Assembly (NCBI RefSeq): GCF_033958435.1
Contig: NC_134137.1
Coordinates: 64,744,001 to 64,808,000, forward strand
DNA: 64,000 bases
Origin: Carettochelys insculpta
Taxonomy: Eukaryota > Chordata > Testudines > Carettochelyidae
Direction: 5' to 3'
Position 1 is the first letter of the stretch. Every line of letters begins with the position of its first letter. Positions 43,948 through 54,706 of the stretch are shown piece by piece. The notes under the pieces were generated by a model, which had not been told where the DNA came from, made no database searches, and saw only the letters and a program-made list of their open reading frames with translations. The translations under genes and the position numbers were made by a program.

Positions 43948-45720
43948 AATTGTCACTAAATAGTTTAGTGTTTATTGGCTACGACAGTACAAACTAATGG
44001 GGCTGGAAGCCAGTTTGCAATTCAGAAGCACAGACTTCCAAGAATCCCTATCAGATCAGAATAGAGGATGTGTGTAAGAATTGGGGGTTACTTTTTAGTT
44101 TTCAGGAAATAAGTCATTGTGCAAGAAAGATGTATAACTCTGATACAGCTTAAAAAAGACATGGCCAAGAAGAGAAACTTCAGATTCCAAGATTCCCTGG
44201 CAGATGGAAAACATCTACATTGGGATGTAAACTATGTATTGTGGGACAATCTCCAGTGAAAACCCAAGGTGGGCAAATTGGGTTGGAAAAATAGAAATCT
44301 TTTCCTGCCCAATCCCAGTCTTTTCATGCCTTTCCCTTTATTCCTCCAGACCTGTTACCCACTTGTACAGCTGATCTCTATGCAGATTATGAAAGATTCA
44401 GTTCAACTCCTCTCCTACCAACCTCTGTAATATTTTCACCCCCCACTGCCATCATACTTCGGAAATCCAGTCAGGAGCAAAAGTGCCAAAAAACATGGGC
44501 AAAACCATTCTTGTGACATGCTCTCTTTCATGACAGTACAGAACAGCTTTTGATGGAGCTACTGCAAGGGGATTTGGGAGATGTGAGAGCAGGTCCCAGC
44601 TCAGTCACAGAATTTGTGAGAGATCTTGTGCATATCTAATGGGATACAATTTCCCTACCTCACAAGAGCGCTGTCAGGATACACCCATCAATGATGGTGA
44701 GTTGCTCAGATCCCGTTGTTGGAGGCCACATTAGATTCCTTGTATGACTAGAAGGAAGTCTTGCCAGACATTTCTTGAAAGAGCCTGTTGGGAATGCATA
44801 ATTTCTAGCTAAGTTTTACAGGCTCAGGTAGCTCTCATGTATTCACAATGGTCACACAGATGTTTGGGTTGTTATCTGGAAAGGGCTTGGCAAAGGGCAA
44901 ATCGTGATTTCATATTCAATGTGCCAAGACACATTTTTTTGTTCTTACCTAATTCTTCTCTTCTCTCCCCTTCTATCCCTGTGTCATTCACCTCTCACAG
45001 TCCTAGACGGTTGTCACCTAGGTTGAAGGCTCTTTGGGACAGAGATTATCTCCTTCCTTTTATATAGCACCCTAGTACTATTGAGACTCATTTGTATTAT
45101 TGCAAAACAGAACAAATCAAACACATTCCCCGGCCTTTTGAAGTTTGGCCATCAATACCCCAAATTGTAAAGAGGTGAAATCCCTAACGACAAAATATCA
45201 CAACTTCTGAAGCCTGAAATTACATTTTTGTTTTGAACTTTCTGGCTCATTCTTGCCTCTATTTGATATTCTGGGGCTTGCTTCTGATCTTATCTGTATT
45301 AGTGGAAATTGGGAGTAAGTCCATTGTAGTTAACTGAGTCACACCTATGTATGAGGGGAGTAAGACTAGATTCAGTCCCTTCAAAATCATAATTCAACTA
45401 AATGGAGAAATTACTACATAGTTATTGTGTTTGCTACATGTTTTTGTGCTAGATTGAGCTGTTTTGAGCTCTCCTTGTTAGCAAACTAGATCAGTTTCTT
45501 CTGTTCTCAAATGTTAGAGAAAGAAAATAAAAATATGTTTAGTTTTAAACCTAAGTGTTTGGAACACAGAATAAAAATAGGTCATTGAAGAAAAGCCATG
45601 TTTGATATGGCAGATATCATTTGAGGAAAGCTATCATGGATGTGGACCTTGCTAGTGTTATTCCTGTTGTCCCAAATTGCTAGCCAATATTTGGGGGTGT
45701 TACCAGGTCTCTTTGACTAC
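43948..45720. other. No gene recognised
   Basis: Mostly single-copy-looking. An ancient palindromic relic lies at about 45280-45390 ('ggagtaagtccattgtagtt' core). Confidence 0.4.
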
Positions 45721-46135
45721 AAACTGTGACAGCCAGAGCCCCCCCCGCCCCCAACTGGCCCCACAACCCCAAACTGTAGCAGCCTAACTGGCCTCATGGC
45801 CCCAAACCGAGGTAGCCTGAACCCCCACACTGATTTCCCCCTGCCCTCCACGGATCCAACCTGCCACTAGATGTTCACCCTCCTTCCCACTCATGGCCCC
45901 AAACTGCTCCCAGTCTTTAGCCCTCCCCAACCCAAGGTTCACTTACCTTTCAAAAGCAGCACCACCTGCTGCCACTCGTTCCCCGAGTTAGGAGCGCTAG
46001 GAACCTATCAGAGACTTTTATGTGTATTTTAATGGTAATTTAATGTCCCTCTTACGAGTTTTTGCCTGCAAGCGGACAGTTGGGAGCCAATTGTTCTCGT
46101 AAAGCGAGGGATGAGTGTATTGCGTACAGTTCTGT
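45720..46135. repeat. C-rich unclassified interspersed repeat
   Basis: A C-rich part ('ggccccaaac' repeated at least three times, 45768-45905) passes into 'ttgggagccaattgttctcg' and 'aaagcgagggatgagtgta' at the right. This resembles a turtle repeat I recall but cannot name. Confidence 0.45.
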
Positions 46136-46380
46136 TAGTTTACAAAGAGTGTACACAGTGTCCTGTTTCCCTGAACGCCAAGCAGGAGACAATTTCTTTG
46201 CTCTCCGTTCCAAGCCTCTTTCCAGCCAGTACTTTGCCCCAAAGCTCTGCTTCTTTTCAAACATATGGCAAGTGAGGTTTTTTTCCTAGCTGTTTCTGGT
46301 ACTCCCCTGCTCCTTCCTCTGTCTGCTTCTGTGTTATTTTTGCTGCTGTTACTTTCTCTCTAATGCTCACACACATGTGT
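46136..46380. other. No gene recognised
   Basis: Short spacer; nothing supported. Confidence 0.4.
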
Positions 46381-46381
46381 A

Positions 46382-46684
46382 GCCGGTCCACACTAAAAAA
46401 TTAGATCAATCCAAGGATGTCATTCAGGGATGCAAAAAAAAAAAAAAAAAAAATCCACCGCCCCAGGCACCGTAATTAAGCCAACCTCAGTCTTTGTGGA
46501 GGCAATGACAGGTCAACAGACACCATCAGCCTAGCTACTGTCTCAGGGAGAAGTGGAGAAGGTATATCAACAGGAAGACCTGACAAAATTATCAGCATAG
46601 CGTGTTTACACTTGAAGCATTACAACAGGATGGCTGCAGCGCTGCCGCTATGCCTCTGTCGCATTTCATGTATAGACAAGCCCT
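46382..46684. mobile_element. MITE (copy I)
   Basis: The left 'ccggtccacactaaaaaatt' and the right 'tttcatgtatagacaagccc' are degenerate inverted ends. The inner blocks 'gatgtcattcagggatg', 'gtaattaagccaacctcag' and 'gctgcagcgctgccgctat' match a common turtle MITE. A run of 21 A (46434-46454) sits where that family normally has a short A tract. Non-coding. Confidence 0.7.
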
Positions 46685-46699
46685 GCTGTGCATGTGCAT

Positions 46700-46735
46700 A
46701 CACCTGCAGACTAACACGGCTACCCCCCACCACCA
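46700..46735 (-). repeat. Head fragment of the fold-back retroelement family
   Basis: 'cagactaacacggctacccc' on the plus strand is the reversed head found at the right of the 10.7-kb copy and at the left of the 58.9-kb copy. The arms are absent, so this is a small fragment. Confidence 0.55.
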
Positions 46736-47779
46736 CAGCCCCCCAATACTTGTCAGCTTTATGTATGTGTCCTGTGTTTTGGGTGGTGACTTCCAGCAGT
46801 TGAACTGTTCTTTAGATTTCTCCTGAATGCAGAGCGGCTGTTGTCCCCACCGCTTTTAGTGATGTTTTACCCAACGCTCAGCATCATGCAATGTATAAGC
46901 CTGTTTTGCAATATCTTGAATCTGCTCCTGTGTTCTGCTAATTCATTTCAGCTTTTATGTAGTGTTCAGACTTCTCTTTGAGTCCAACAACCCTGTCAGT
47001 TCAGTCATATGTGAAAGTACAGACGTCTCTACTTGATTACGTATGGGTTTATGTTACCTGGCTTAGGGAGCCCAGGAAAAGATCTGAGGGATAGAAAATC
47101 ATTTATAAAAAAAAAAAAATCACAGTGTAATCATTCTAGAGTAATTCTTTGCCTCTGTGTGACCTTTGATGGCTTTCCCTCTGCCTTAGGTTAGCTTTCC
47201 TTTATTTATTCTGTTACTTAATGCTGTAATGAGATCAGTAGAAACCCTTCTCCCTCCTTTGCAGTCTGGCTTCCCTTGGATCATGCAGATGTTTGTGGAG
47301 AAGGGATAATGGTTTAAAAGCTCTAATTTTGTTATGTGCTGAAGCCTGTCATCTAAGCTGATTGTAATGTGATTTGGAAAAGAGTTTTACTTAGACAGGG
47401 TCAATTTATCTTAGAGAGAGGGAGTGGTAGGAACCACTGGCCTTGATGCTTAGAACGTAGAGATCTGTTAACACAGTGCTTCTTGCTATGTCATAAATAT
47501 GTGGTATAAATAAATCTTATTTTTCCTGCCATCTTCATATTTATCTGGTGCCTCATAAGAGGGCACACCCATGTTTGGATGTTGAAACTGAGAGTGCCCT
47601 AGGGCTATGGGGAAGGCATGGACCTGATTTGTCAAGCAGCCCAATGTTGGTGCTGTGGGGAGCAGCACAAAACCAAGAGCATTAGGAAGATACTTGAGAC
47701 ACGTCTCTGTCAGGGGATAGCAGAACCACACCATGTCATGTACCCATACAGCTACATGATGGGATGCTGATGATGCTTC
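46736..47779. other. No gene recognised
   Basis: AT-rich DNA with a run of 13 A at about 47107-47119. No domain or clear repeat. Confidence 0.4.
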
Positions 47780-47860
47780 ATGGATCCTGAGGTCAGAAGG
47801 GACCCATATGATCCAGTCAGATGTCATGTACAACACAGGCCACAGCACTTCTACCCCTGT
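47780..47860 (-). mobile_element. Short CR1-tail fragment
   Basis: 'cctgaggtcagaagggaccc', 'atatgatccagtcagatgtc' and 'acaacacaggccacagcact' in this order are the reversed CR1 3' tail of the 'gatcatctagtctgacctcc' subfamily. About 80 bp remain. Confidence 0.6.
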
Positions 47861-48939
47861 GGGACTTTGCTATTAAATATCCTGGGCACAATTTTAAGAC
47901 TCTCTGCATATTTTCTTTGTCAGAACACTACCTAATCATGCCAATTTCAGATTCATTTGTTAATCTATTTCAAAATACCTGCCTGCAACTCTATCTGTCA
48001 CAACAGAGACAAAAAAATTATCTCTGGGAGTAGAGTGAAAGAACCTCCTACGACACCCCAGGTCCTCTTTCTCTCCACCCCACCCCACTCTTCAGAGCCC
48101 AGGTGCAGCATGCCCCTCCCTCTCACACATACCTCCCCACCAGCCCCACCACAAGAGGAGCTGACAAGTCCAGACAGCCATGCCCCCTACCCTCTCCCCC
48201 TGAACCCAAAGGGAGAAACAGCTTGCAGGTGGGTCATGGAGTTTCCTGCACCCTGCCTCCTTGCAGGGCATTCTAGGAACTGAGGCACACAGGTGCAAAA
48301 CACTCATGCTAAAGGAACTCATATTCCGAAATAATTGGATGCATTTAGCAAAATCACTCACACACACTACTCCATCAGGCAGAGGAGACCATGCAGAAAG
48401 TGCATCTGAATGTCCATGCTCACACCAGCCCTTGCAGAACAACCTGATACATTAGCCAGTGTCTTCTGTTCACCATCACCTACCTCATCTTCCCCAATGG
48501 CCATCATTCTGCCTCCTTCCCATCCGAAAAGGCTGCATCTCTACTACTGCCCTGGGATATGACACTGTTATTACCATGTCAAATGCATAGGTCCGTAGGG
48601 GTTTCTCCCCTCTTCTTTATTTGCATCTTCTTCCACCAAAGTTAAGGTGTCTGTCTGTAGCTTACTGTATTTATGATTTCACCCCATTATCATACACATT
48701 ACTTTATAGCCATGGCCCCTTGCAATCAGATGTTCCATCCAAAACCTTCCGGAAGTTGATGTTCATGTTTCTGTGGGTGGCTGATGTCATGATGGACAAA
48801 ATTCCCACACCCTACATTCTACTTCCAGTTCTCCAAAACTTACGGGTTGTCTAAGTTTATCTGCACCAAAGTTTGTAGGCCTCAAGCCTCATGCTAACTG
48901 CTGAAGTCAATGTTTTAAAGGGCACACACCTGTAGGTGC
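47861..48939. other. No gene; C-rich segment 48040-48290
   Basis: 48040-48290 is pyrimidine-rich on the plus strand, with many 'cccc' and 'ctcc' words. Frames there are low-complexity. I find no supported gene. Confidence 0.4.
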
Positions 48940-49365
48940 CGTGCATTATTGTAAGCCCTCGTGGAGTTCCCGGCTCCCCTGGGCCTGTAGGAGCTGGGAA
49001 TCTGAGCAGCCCACCAGAGCTGGTCAGTTTCCTGGCTCCCAGAGTGGTGGGTTCCTGGCTCCCCATCTCTTGCAGGACCTGGGAAACTGACCAGCTCTGG
49101 CTAAGAGCCTTTTCCCTTCCTTCCCCCAGCCATGTGTCTCCACCCCCAAGTCAGGGACCCAGCAGCTGGCTCTGCTGTCAGCCAACTGCCCAGCCAGCTT
49201 CCAGGCGTGGGGCTGTGGGTCTCCCCACCCCCCAGCCGGGGACCCCGTGGCTAGCTCTGCCGGCTTTCACTGCCCCCTCACTCCCCGCCCCCCGCATTCC
49301 TCTTGCATAAAAGCAAGATACGTACATGTTGAATGAGCATATCTCGAGGCATTACTGTATTGCTG
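48940..49365 (-). repeat. GC-rich interspersed repeat, second copy (reverse)
   Basis: The reverse complement begins 'acagtaatgcctcgagatat' and then holds 'agctggtcagtttccc' and 'gagccaggaa' words, matching 30200-30780. The GC-rich part reads 'ctggctctgc' and 'cagccggggacccc' on the plus strand. The 124-codon plus frame at 48936-49310 is a by-product. Confidence 0.55.
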
Positions 49366-50690
49366 AATATAATAGAGCAGAGGCTATAGAGGCAAGTCAC
49401 TCAGATTGAGGTGCCCCATGATCTCAGTTCTCCTCCAACCTTCTCAGCACATTATAGCTAAGTGCTTAAGGTTGTTAATAAAGAGCCTGACACAGCTTCA
49501 TACAGCCTTAAATTAACAAGCTCTAAGACTCTGTCAGGTTCCAGGAAGCTTCTGTAAAATAATAATTTAGATAAAAAAAAATCCTCGAAGAAGAATCACG
49601 GTGATGTTTAGCTAAAGGATGTGGCTTAATTACTGATACCACCAACAGGGAACTGCAACTGCAGTGAGTGGCAAAATGAACTGATCATAGCATGCTATCC
49701 ACTGAAAAATGGTTCTCCTAAGCCATCTCTTACTGAAGAGGGGGAATAATTGGGAGGGAGAAACATGAAGAGGGGCTTTGTATTCCAGAGCTAGGGGAGA
49801 GGTGGCACTGGAAGAATGGTCACATAGCTGAACACACATTTGATGCAGTCACAGCTGAGGAAGATTCCAGGTGGCTGGCACCCACATGGGATAGGAAAAG
49901 GGTGAGACAAATGTAAAAAGTGAGCAGGAGGAAATGAAGGGAGGTGGTGGTGGTGGTAGGGAGGAGCAATGCCTAACAGCCAGAGTCTGCCACCCTAAGC
50001 TGAATAATATCTTACTCCAGAAGCATTTGGTGATTTCAGGGCACTGCTCAGCATGAGTAAGGGCACTAGAAGCTGCGTCCACCTAATGGTGGTTAAGACC
50101 TTAGAGATTCTTATCTAAAGGGTTTTCTGGAGGTGTAAAGAATAAAATTCAGCTCACCTCAATTTAAGCAAAACACATTTACTCTGATGGAAACCCCCAG
50201 GTCTGATTCTCAGTGCCTTGTGTCTGTTTAATGGGTTTAAAATGCAGCCATTTTGGTCTGGCAGTCTTTTACACTCACTTTGCACCCATTACGCAGCTAC
50301 TTACCCCTGTGCAAAAGTCAGGTGAATAGGAGTCCTTTGACTAATGCACTTTCTGTATTTTTGCACTAGTATGACCTGAGATAAGACTCTGAGCTAAGGC
50401 ACTTGTGGTGGCAGAATGCACACCAGAGACATTTCCCTCTCAGCACTTCATTGGCTTATTAACCTGATTTCCCAGCCAGAACACTGCAGAAAATTCTAAG
50501 GATCACTTCGTTTTTACTTTAAATACACATTTTAGAAGTGAGACATTACAGCAATATTTTAGTAACTGATAGTAAGAGTGGGCCAGATTCTGCAACTCAT
50601 ATAGAATAGTACCTCAGCCTGAGTAAGGATCACATAAACTAAAGCTGCATTAGGAGGCGGAAGAGCATGTACCAGTTCAGTGTGGGGTTT
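49366..50690. other. No gene recognised
   Basis: A GGT-rich short run lies near 49942-49958. Otherwise no repeat or domain is identified. Confidence 0.4.
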
Positions 50691-50949
50691 GCGAACATAA
50701 GAACAGCCATACTGGGTCAGACCAAAGGTCCATCTAGCCCAGTGTCCTGTCTGCCGACAGTAGCCAATGCCTGGTGCCCCAGAGGACATGAACTGAAGAC
50801 AATGATCAAGAGATTTGTCTCCTGCCATCCATCTCCCGCCTTCGACAAAAGGCTAGGCACCATTCCTTACCCCTTGCTAATAGCCATCTATGGACCTAAC
50901 CTCAAATATTTATCGAGCTCTTTTTTAAACTCTGTTAGAGTCCTGGCCT

Positions 50950-52608
50950 TCACAGCATCCTCTGGTAAGAAGTTCCACAGGTTGACTGTGCGCTGTGTAA
51001 AGAAAAACTTCCTTTATTAATTTTGAACCTGCTACCCATTAATTTAATTTGGTGTCTTCTAGTTCTAATATTATGGGAACAAGTAAATAACTTTCCTGTA
51101 TTCACTTTCTCCACACCATTCATGATTTTATATACCTCTATCATATCACCCCTCAGTCTCCTCTTTTCTAGACTGAAAAGTCCCAGTCTCTCTAGCCTCT
51201 CCTCATATGGGACCCGTTCCAAACCCTTAATCATTTTAGTTGCCCTTTTCTGAACCTTTTCTAACGCCAATATATCTTTTTTCAGGTGAGGAGACCACAT
51301 CCGCATGCAGTACTCAAGATGTGGGCGTACCATAGTTTTATATAGGGGAAGTAAGATATTCTTTGTCTTATTTTCTATCCCTTTTTTGATAATTCCTAAC
51401 ATCCTATTTGCTTTACTGGCTGCCGCTGCACACTGCGTGGATGTTTTCAGAGAACTATCCACTATAATTCCAGAATCCCTTTCCTGATCTGTTGTAGCTA
51501 AATTTGCCCCCATCATCTTATATGTATAATTAGGGTTATTTTTCCCAATGTGCATTACCTTACACTTACCCACATTAAATTTCATTTGCCATTTTGCTGA
51601 CCAATCGCTCAGTTTGCTGAGATCTTTTTGAAGTTCTTCACAGTCTGCTTTGGTTTTGACTGTCCTGAACAGTATAGTGTCATCTGCAAACTTTGCCACC
51701 CCACTGTTTCCCCCTTTCTCTAGATCATTGACGAATAAGTTGAACAAGATTGGTCCCAGGACTGACCCTTGGGGAATGCCACTAGTTACCCACTTCCATT
51801 GTGAAAATTTACCATTTATTCCTACCCTTTGTTTCCTGTCTTTTAACCAGTTCCCAATCCATGAAAGGATCTTTCCTCCTATCCCATGGCCACCTAATTT
51901 ACATAAGAGCCTTTGTTGAGGGAACGTGTCAAAGGCTTTCTGGAAATCTAAGTATACTATGTCTACTGGATCCCCTCTGTCCGCATGCTTGTTAACCCCT
52001 TCACAGAACTCTAATAGATTAGTAAGACACGACTTCCCTGTACAGAAACCATGTTGACTTTTGCTCAACAAATCATGTTCCTCTACGTGTCTGACAATTT
52101 TATACTTTACTATTGTTTCTACTAATTTGGCCGGTACTGACGTTAGACTTACCGGTCTATAATTGCTAGGGTCTCCTTTAGAGGCCTTTTTAAATATTGG
52201 TGTTATATTAGCTGTCTTCCAATCACTGGGTACCGAAGCTGATTTAAAGGATAGGTTACAAACCACCATCAATAGTTCTGCAATTTCACATTTGAGTTCT
52301 TTCAGAACCCTTGGGTGAATACCATCTGGTCCCGGAGACTTGTGACTGTTTAGCTTATCAATTAGTTCCAAAACCTCCTCTAATGATACTTCAATCTGGG
52401 ACAGTTCCTCAGATTTGTCACCCATAAAGGACGGCTCAGATTTGGGAATCTCTCTCACATCCTCAGCCGTGAAAACTGAAGCAAAGAAATCATTTGGTTT
52501 TTCCGCAATGGCATTATCTTCCTTGATTGCTCCTTTTATGTCTCTATCATCCAGGGGCCCCACTGATTTTTTAGCAGGCTTCCTGCTTCTAATGTACTTA
52601 AAAAACAT
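50950..52608 (-). pseudogene. CR1 reverse transcriptase ORF (552 codons)
   Basis: The longest frame in the window. In order: linker 'NDFFASVFTAEDVREIP', 'INPRVLKEL'-type segment ('GIHPRVLKELKCEIAELL'), 'SNYRPVSLTSVPAKLVE', 'SQHGFCTGKSCLTNLLEF', 'IVYLDFQKAFDTFPQQRLL' (motif A), '[18 protein letters not shown]' (motif B), 'VAKFADDTILFRTV' (motif C intact), 'MVRPHLEYCMRMWSPHLKKD' and '[19 protein letters not shown]'. After 'GSRFKINKG' the frame shifts, and the final 'SAQSTCGTSYQRML' is out of frame. Reverse-transcriptase residues look intact, but the lost C-terminus and missing endonuclease imply an inactive copy. Confidence 0.93.
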
Positions 52609-52645
52609 TTTACTATTGTTTTTTGAATTTATGGCTAACTGTTCC

Positions 52646-52995
52646 TCAAAATCTTTTTTTGGCTTTTCTTATTACATTTTTACATTTAATTTGGCAGTGT
52701 TTATGTTTCTTTCTATTTTGATCACAAGGATTCGACTTCCACTTTTTAAAAGATGCCTTTTTACCTCTCACTGCCTCTTTTACATGGTTGTTAAGCCATG
52801 GTGGCTGTTTCTTAGGTCTCTTACTGTGTTTCTTAATTTGGGGTATACATTTAAGTTGGGCCCCTAATATGGTATCTTTGAAAAGTTTCCACACAGCTTG
52901 CAGGGATTTTACTCTAGTTACTCTACCTTTTAATTTCTGCTTAACTAACCTCCTCATTTTTGTGTAATTCCACTTTTTATTTAGCGTCAAATGCC
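52646..52995 (-). pseudogene. CR1 endonuclease-RT linker fragment
   Basis: A basic block with 'SLQAVWKLFKDTILGAQLK', 'HSKRPKKQPPWLNNHVKEAV' and 'KCKNVIRKAKKRF', matching the segment between endonuclease and reverse transcriptase in CR1 ORF2. It is one frame away from the 552-codon block. The open frame continues to 53092, but the part above about 52995 shows no CR1 likeness and is probably flanking DNA. Confidence 0.8.
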
Positions 52996-54049
52996 CTGTG
53001 GCCCTGCAAGGCCAAAAACAGTAGAAGTGTCTCATAGTGACTGCATGGGATAGGAGCAGGCGGTGGAGAACTAGAACAAGGGGACCGATCACCTGCGGGC
53101 TATGCTGGCCTTCCCGAATGCAGGGAGCAGGTGGATGTGCCCATGCGTCGCATGATGCCTTAGGTAGACTAAAACAGAGGAGAAGAAAGAGGCCTTGTCT
53201 AGCTCTCCTATCCCCACGCTGCTCCTGATCTGTATGAACAGCTCTAGCCTGGCTGCAGCTGAGTTATGGCAGGCTACGGCTGCGGAGTCCAACCAGAGAG
53301 TGCCGGTTTTAGGGGGTGCAACCTGTACTGGCAAGTTACTGTCCTTTCATTTCTGCCCTGTTGTTATAAATCAATTGCAATATAAACAACTTAGTTGGAT
53401 ATCAGTGTAAAATATATGAAATAGCACAAACAAATTGTTATCTGCATGAAATTTTAGTTTGTACTGATTCCCCAGTGCCTTTTACGGTAGCCTGTTGTAT
53501 AACTAGGTAACCATCTAGATGCGTTGATGTACCCCCAGTGATACACAAAACCCTGGTTGAGAACCTGGGATGCAAAGACACATGCACAGGCCTTTTGAAG
53601 AAACAAAGTGTCTTGTGTTCTGAACTGAGCTAGTTCTAATACCTTGTGGTTAGAGCTGGACTGAGTCAACAACCCCCAAAAAGGCAAACGAGAAACAGGA
53701 GAAGGGAAATCAGCCTATAGGAAAGGCAGAAAGAGCAGCCCGCATCATGCTGGATCGGCACAGAAACGCATTGTATTGTACGTAACCCCAGGCTAGAAAA
53801 ATATGGATGTAGGAGTCCCCCTGCCCCACTAACATGGACTCGGCCTGTAGAACCTTGCAGCATGAGGCCATGGCCCACCCAGTGACATTTAATCTGAGCC
53901 CTGTTTAATATTTCTGTCTTGCTTTCCCTAATAAGCTCGCTTTTCTTTAAGATGACCTGACTTTGGAAATTAGTGAGTTGCCTTTGTGGCTTTTCATTCT
54001 CGGGCATCATAGGAGAGACCAGGAGATAAACATTTTAAATATCAATGTG
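52996..54049. other. No gene recognised
   Basis: 53525-53570 has 'gtacccccagtgatac' next to 'ggttgagaacc', resembling an end of the hAT MITE at 4970, too short to call. The rest shows no supported feature. Confidence 0.4.
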
Positions 54050-54706
54050 TGACCGTGTGTGCTACGCATCCCATGTATGCAACCTCCTCCTGGTAATTCT
54101 GGGGGAACAGCTCACAAGGTTAGTTCCTTTCCTACAGTCACACATGCTGCCTCTATACATCTCTTAGAGGGTCCGCAGCACTTCTCTGCCTGCACGAGCT
54201 GCTGCTGTCACCACTGCCTGGAGCTCCAGCCAGGTCACGACATATGTTTCCCCCTGCCAGGAGACCACCATTTCCCTTCGGCAGACCTGTGCAGTCTTCT
54301 CATTCGCTGCCCTGCAGCGCCCCTCCCTCAGTGACTGACAGGGGAACTCGGGCTCATCCTCTGTTCCAGGTTCTAGCTCAGCAGCAGCCAACATTCAGGG
54401 TCTCTTCATTTCTACGCTTTGCTGCCTTTCCCAGAGCTCTGGTTTAACTTCCTAGCTGCCTCCTTCTGAGCTTGCCACCCATAACACATGTTCATTTTTC
54501 CAGAGAGTGACTGGAAATTTTCCCCAGAGCCCCTCTGCTGCCTTTATTGTCCCTGTCCAGCTCCTTTGACCTCAGCTGGGCTTCCTCTTTCAATTAATTG
54601 TTTAGCCACCTGGCTCCTCTCAGCTGTGGCCTGCTGGGTTAATTAACCCCCTTCCTGGTCTGCATTAACCCTTTCAGGGCAAGTATGAGGTGAACACCTT
54701 ATTTCA
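54050..54706 (-). mobile_element. Possible LTR (minus orientation)
   Basis: The reverse complement starts 'tgaaataaggtgttcacctc' and carries 'gggttaatgcagaccagg', a 'ggttaattaaccc' palindrome and a poly(A)-signal-like 'aataaa' (plus 54543-54548). I recall similar LTR-like sequences in turtles. The other border is not defined and there is no internal region. Low confidence. Confidence 0.35.

Larger units (their letters stand above)
50694..52995 (-). mobile_element. CR1 LINE, best-preserved copy, 2.3 kb
   Basis: The 3' end lies at about 50694 ('acataagaacagccatactg' on the plus strand) and the element reads leftward through the whole C-terminal region, the reverse transcriptase and part of the endonuclease-RT linker. 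It stops near 52995, so it is 5'-truncated and lacks the endonuclease. The coding region is nearly open: one 552-codon block plus a linker block in another frame. It belongs to the same subfamily as the older copy at 31322-33289, in the same orientation. Confidence 0.92.
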
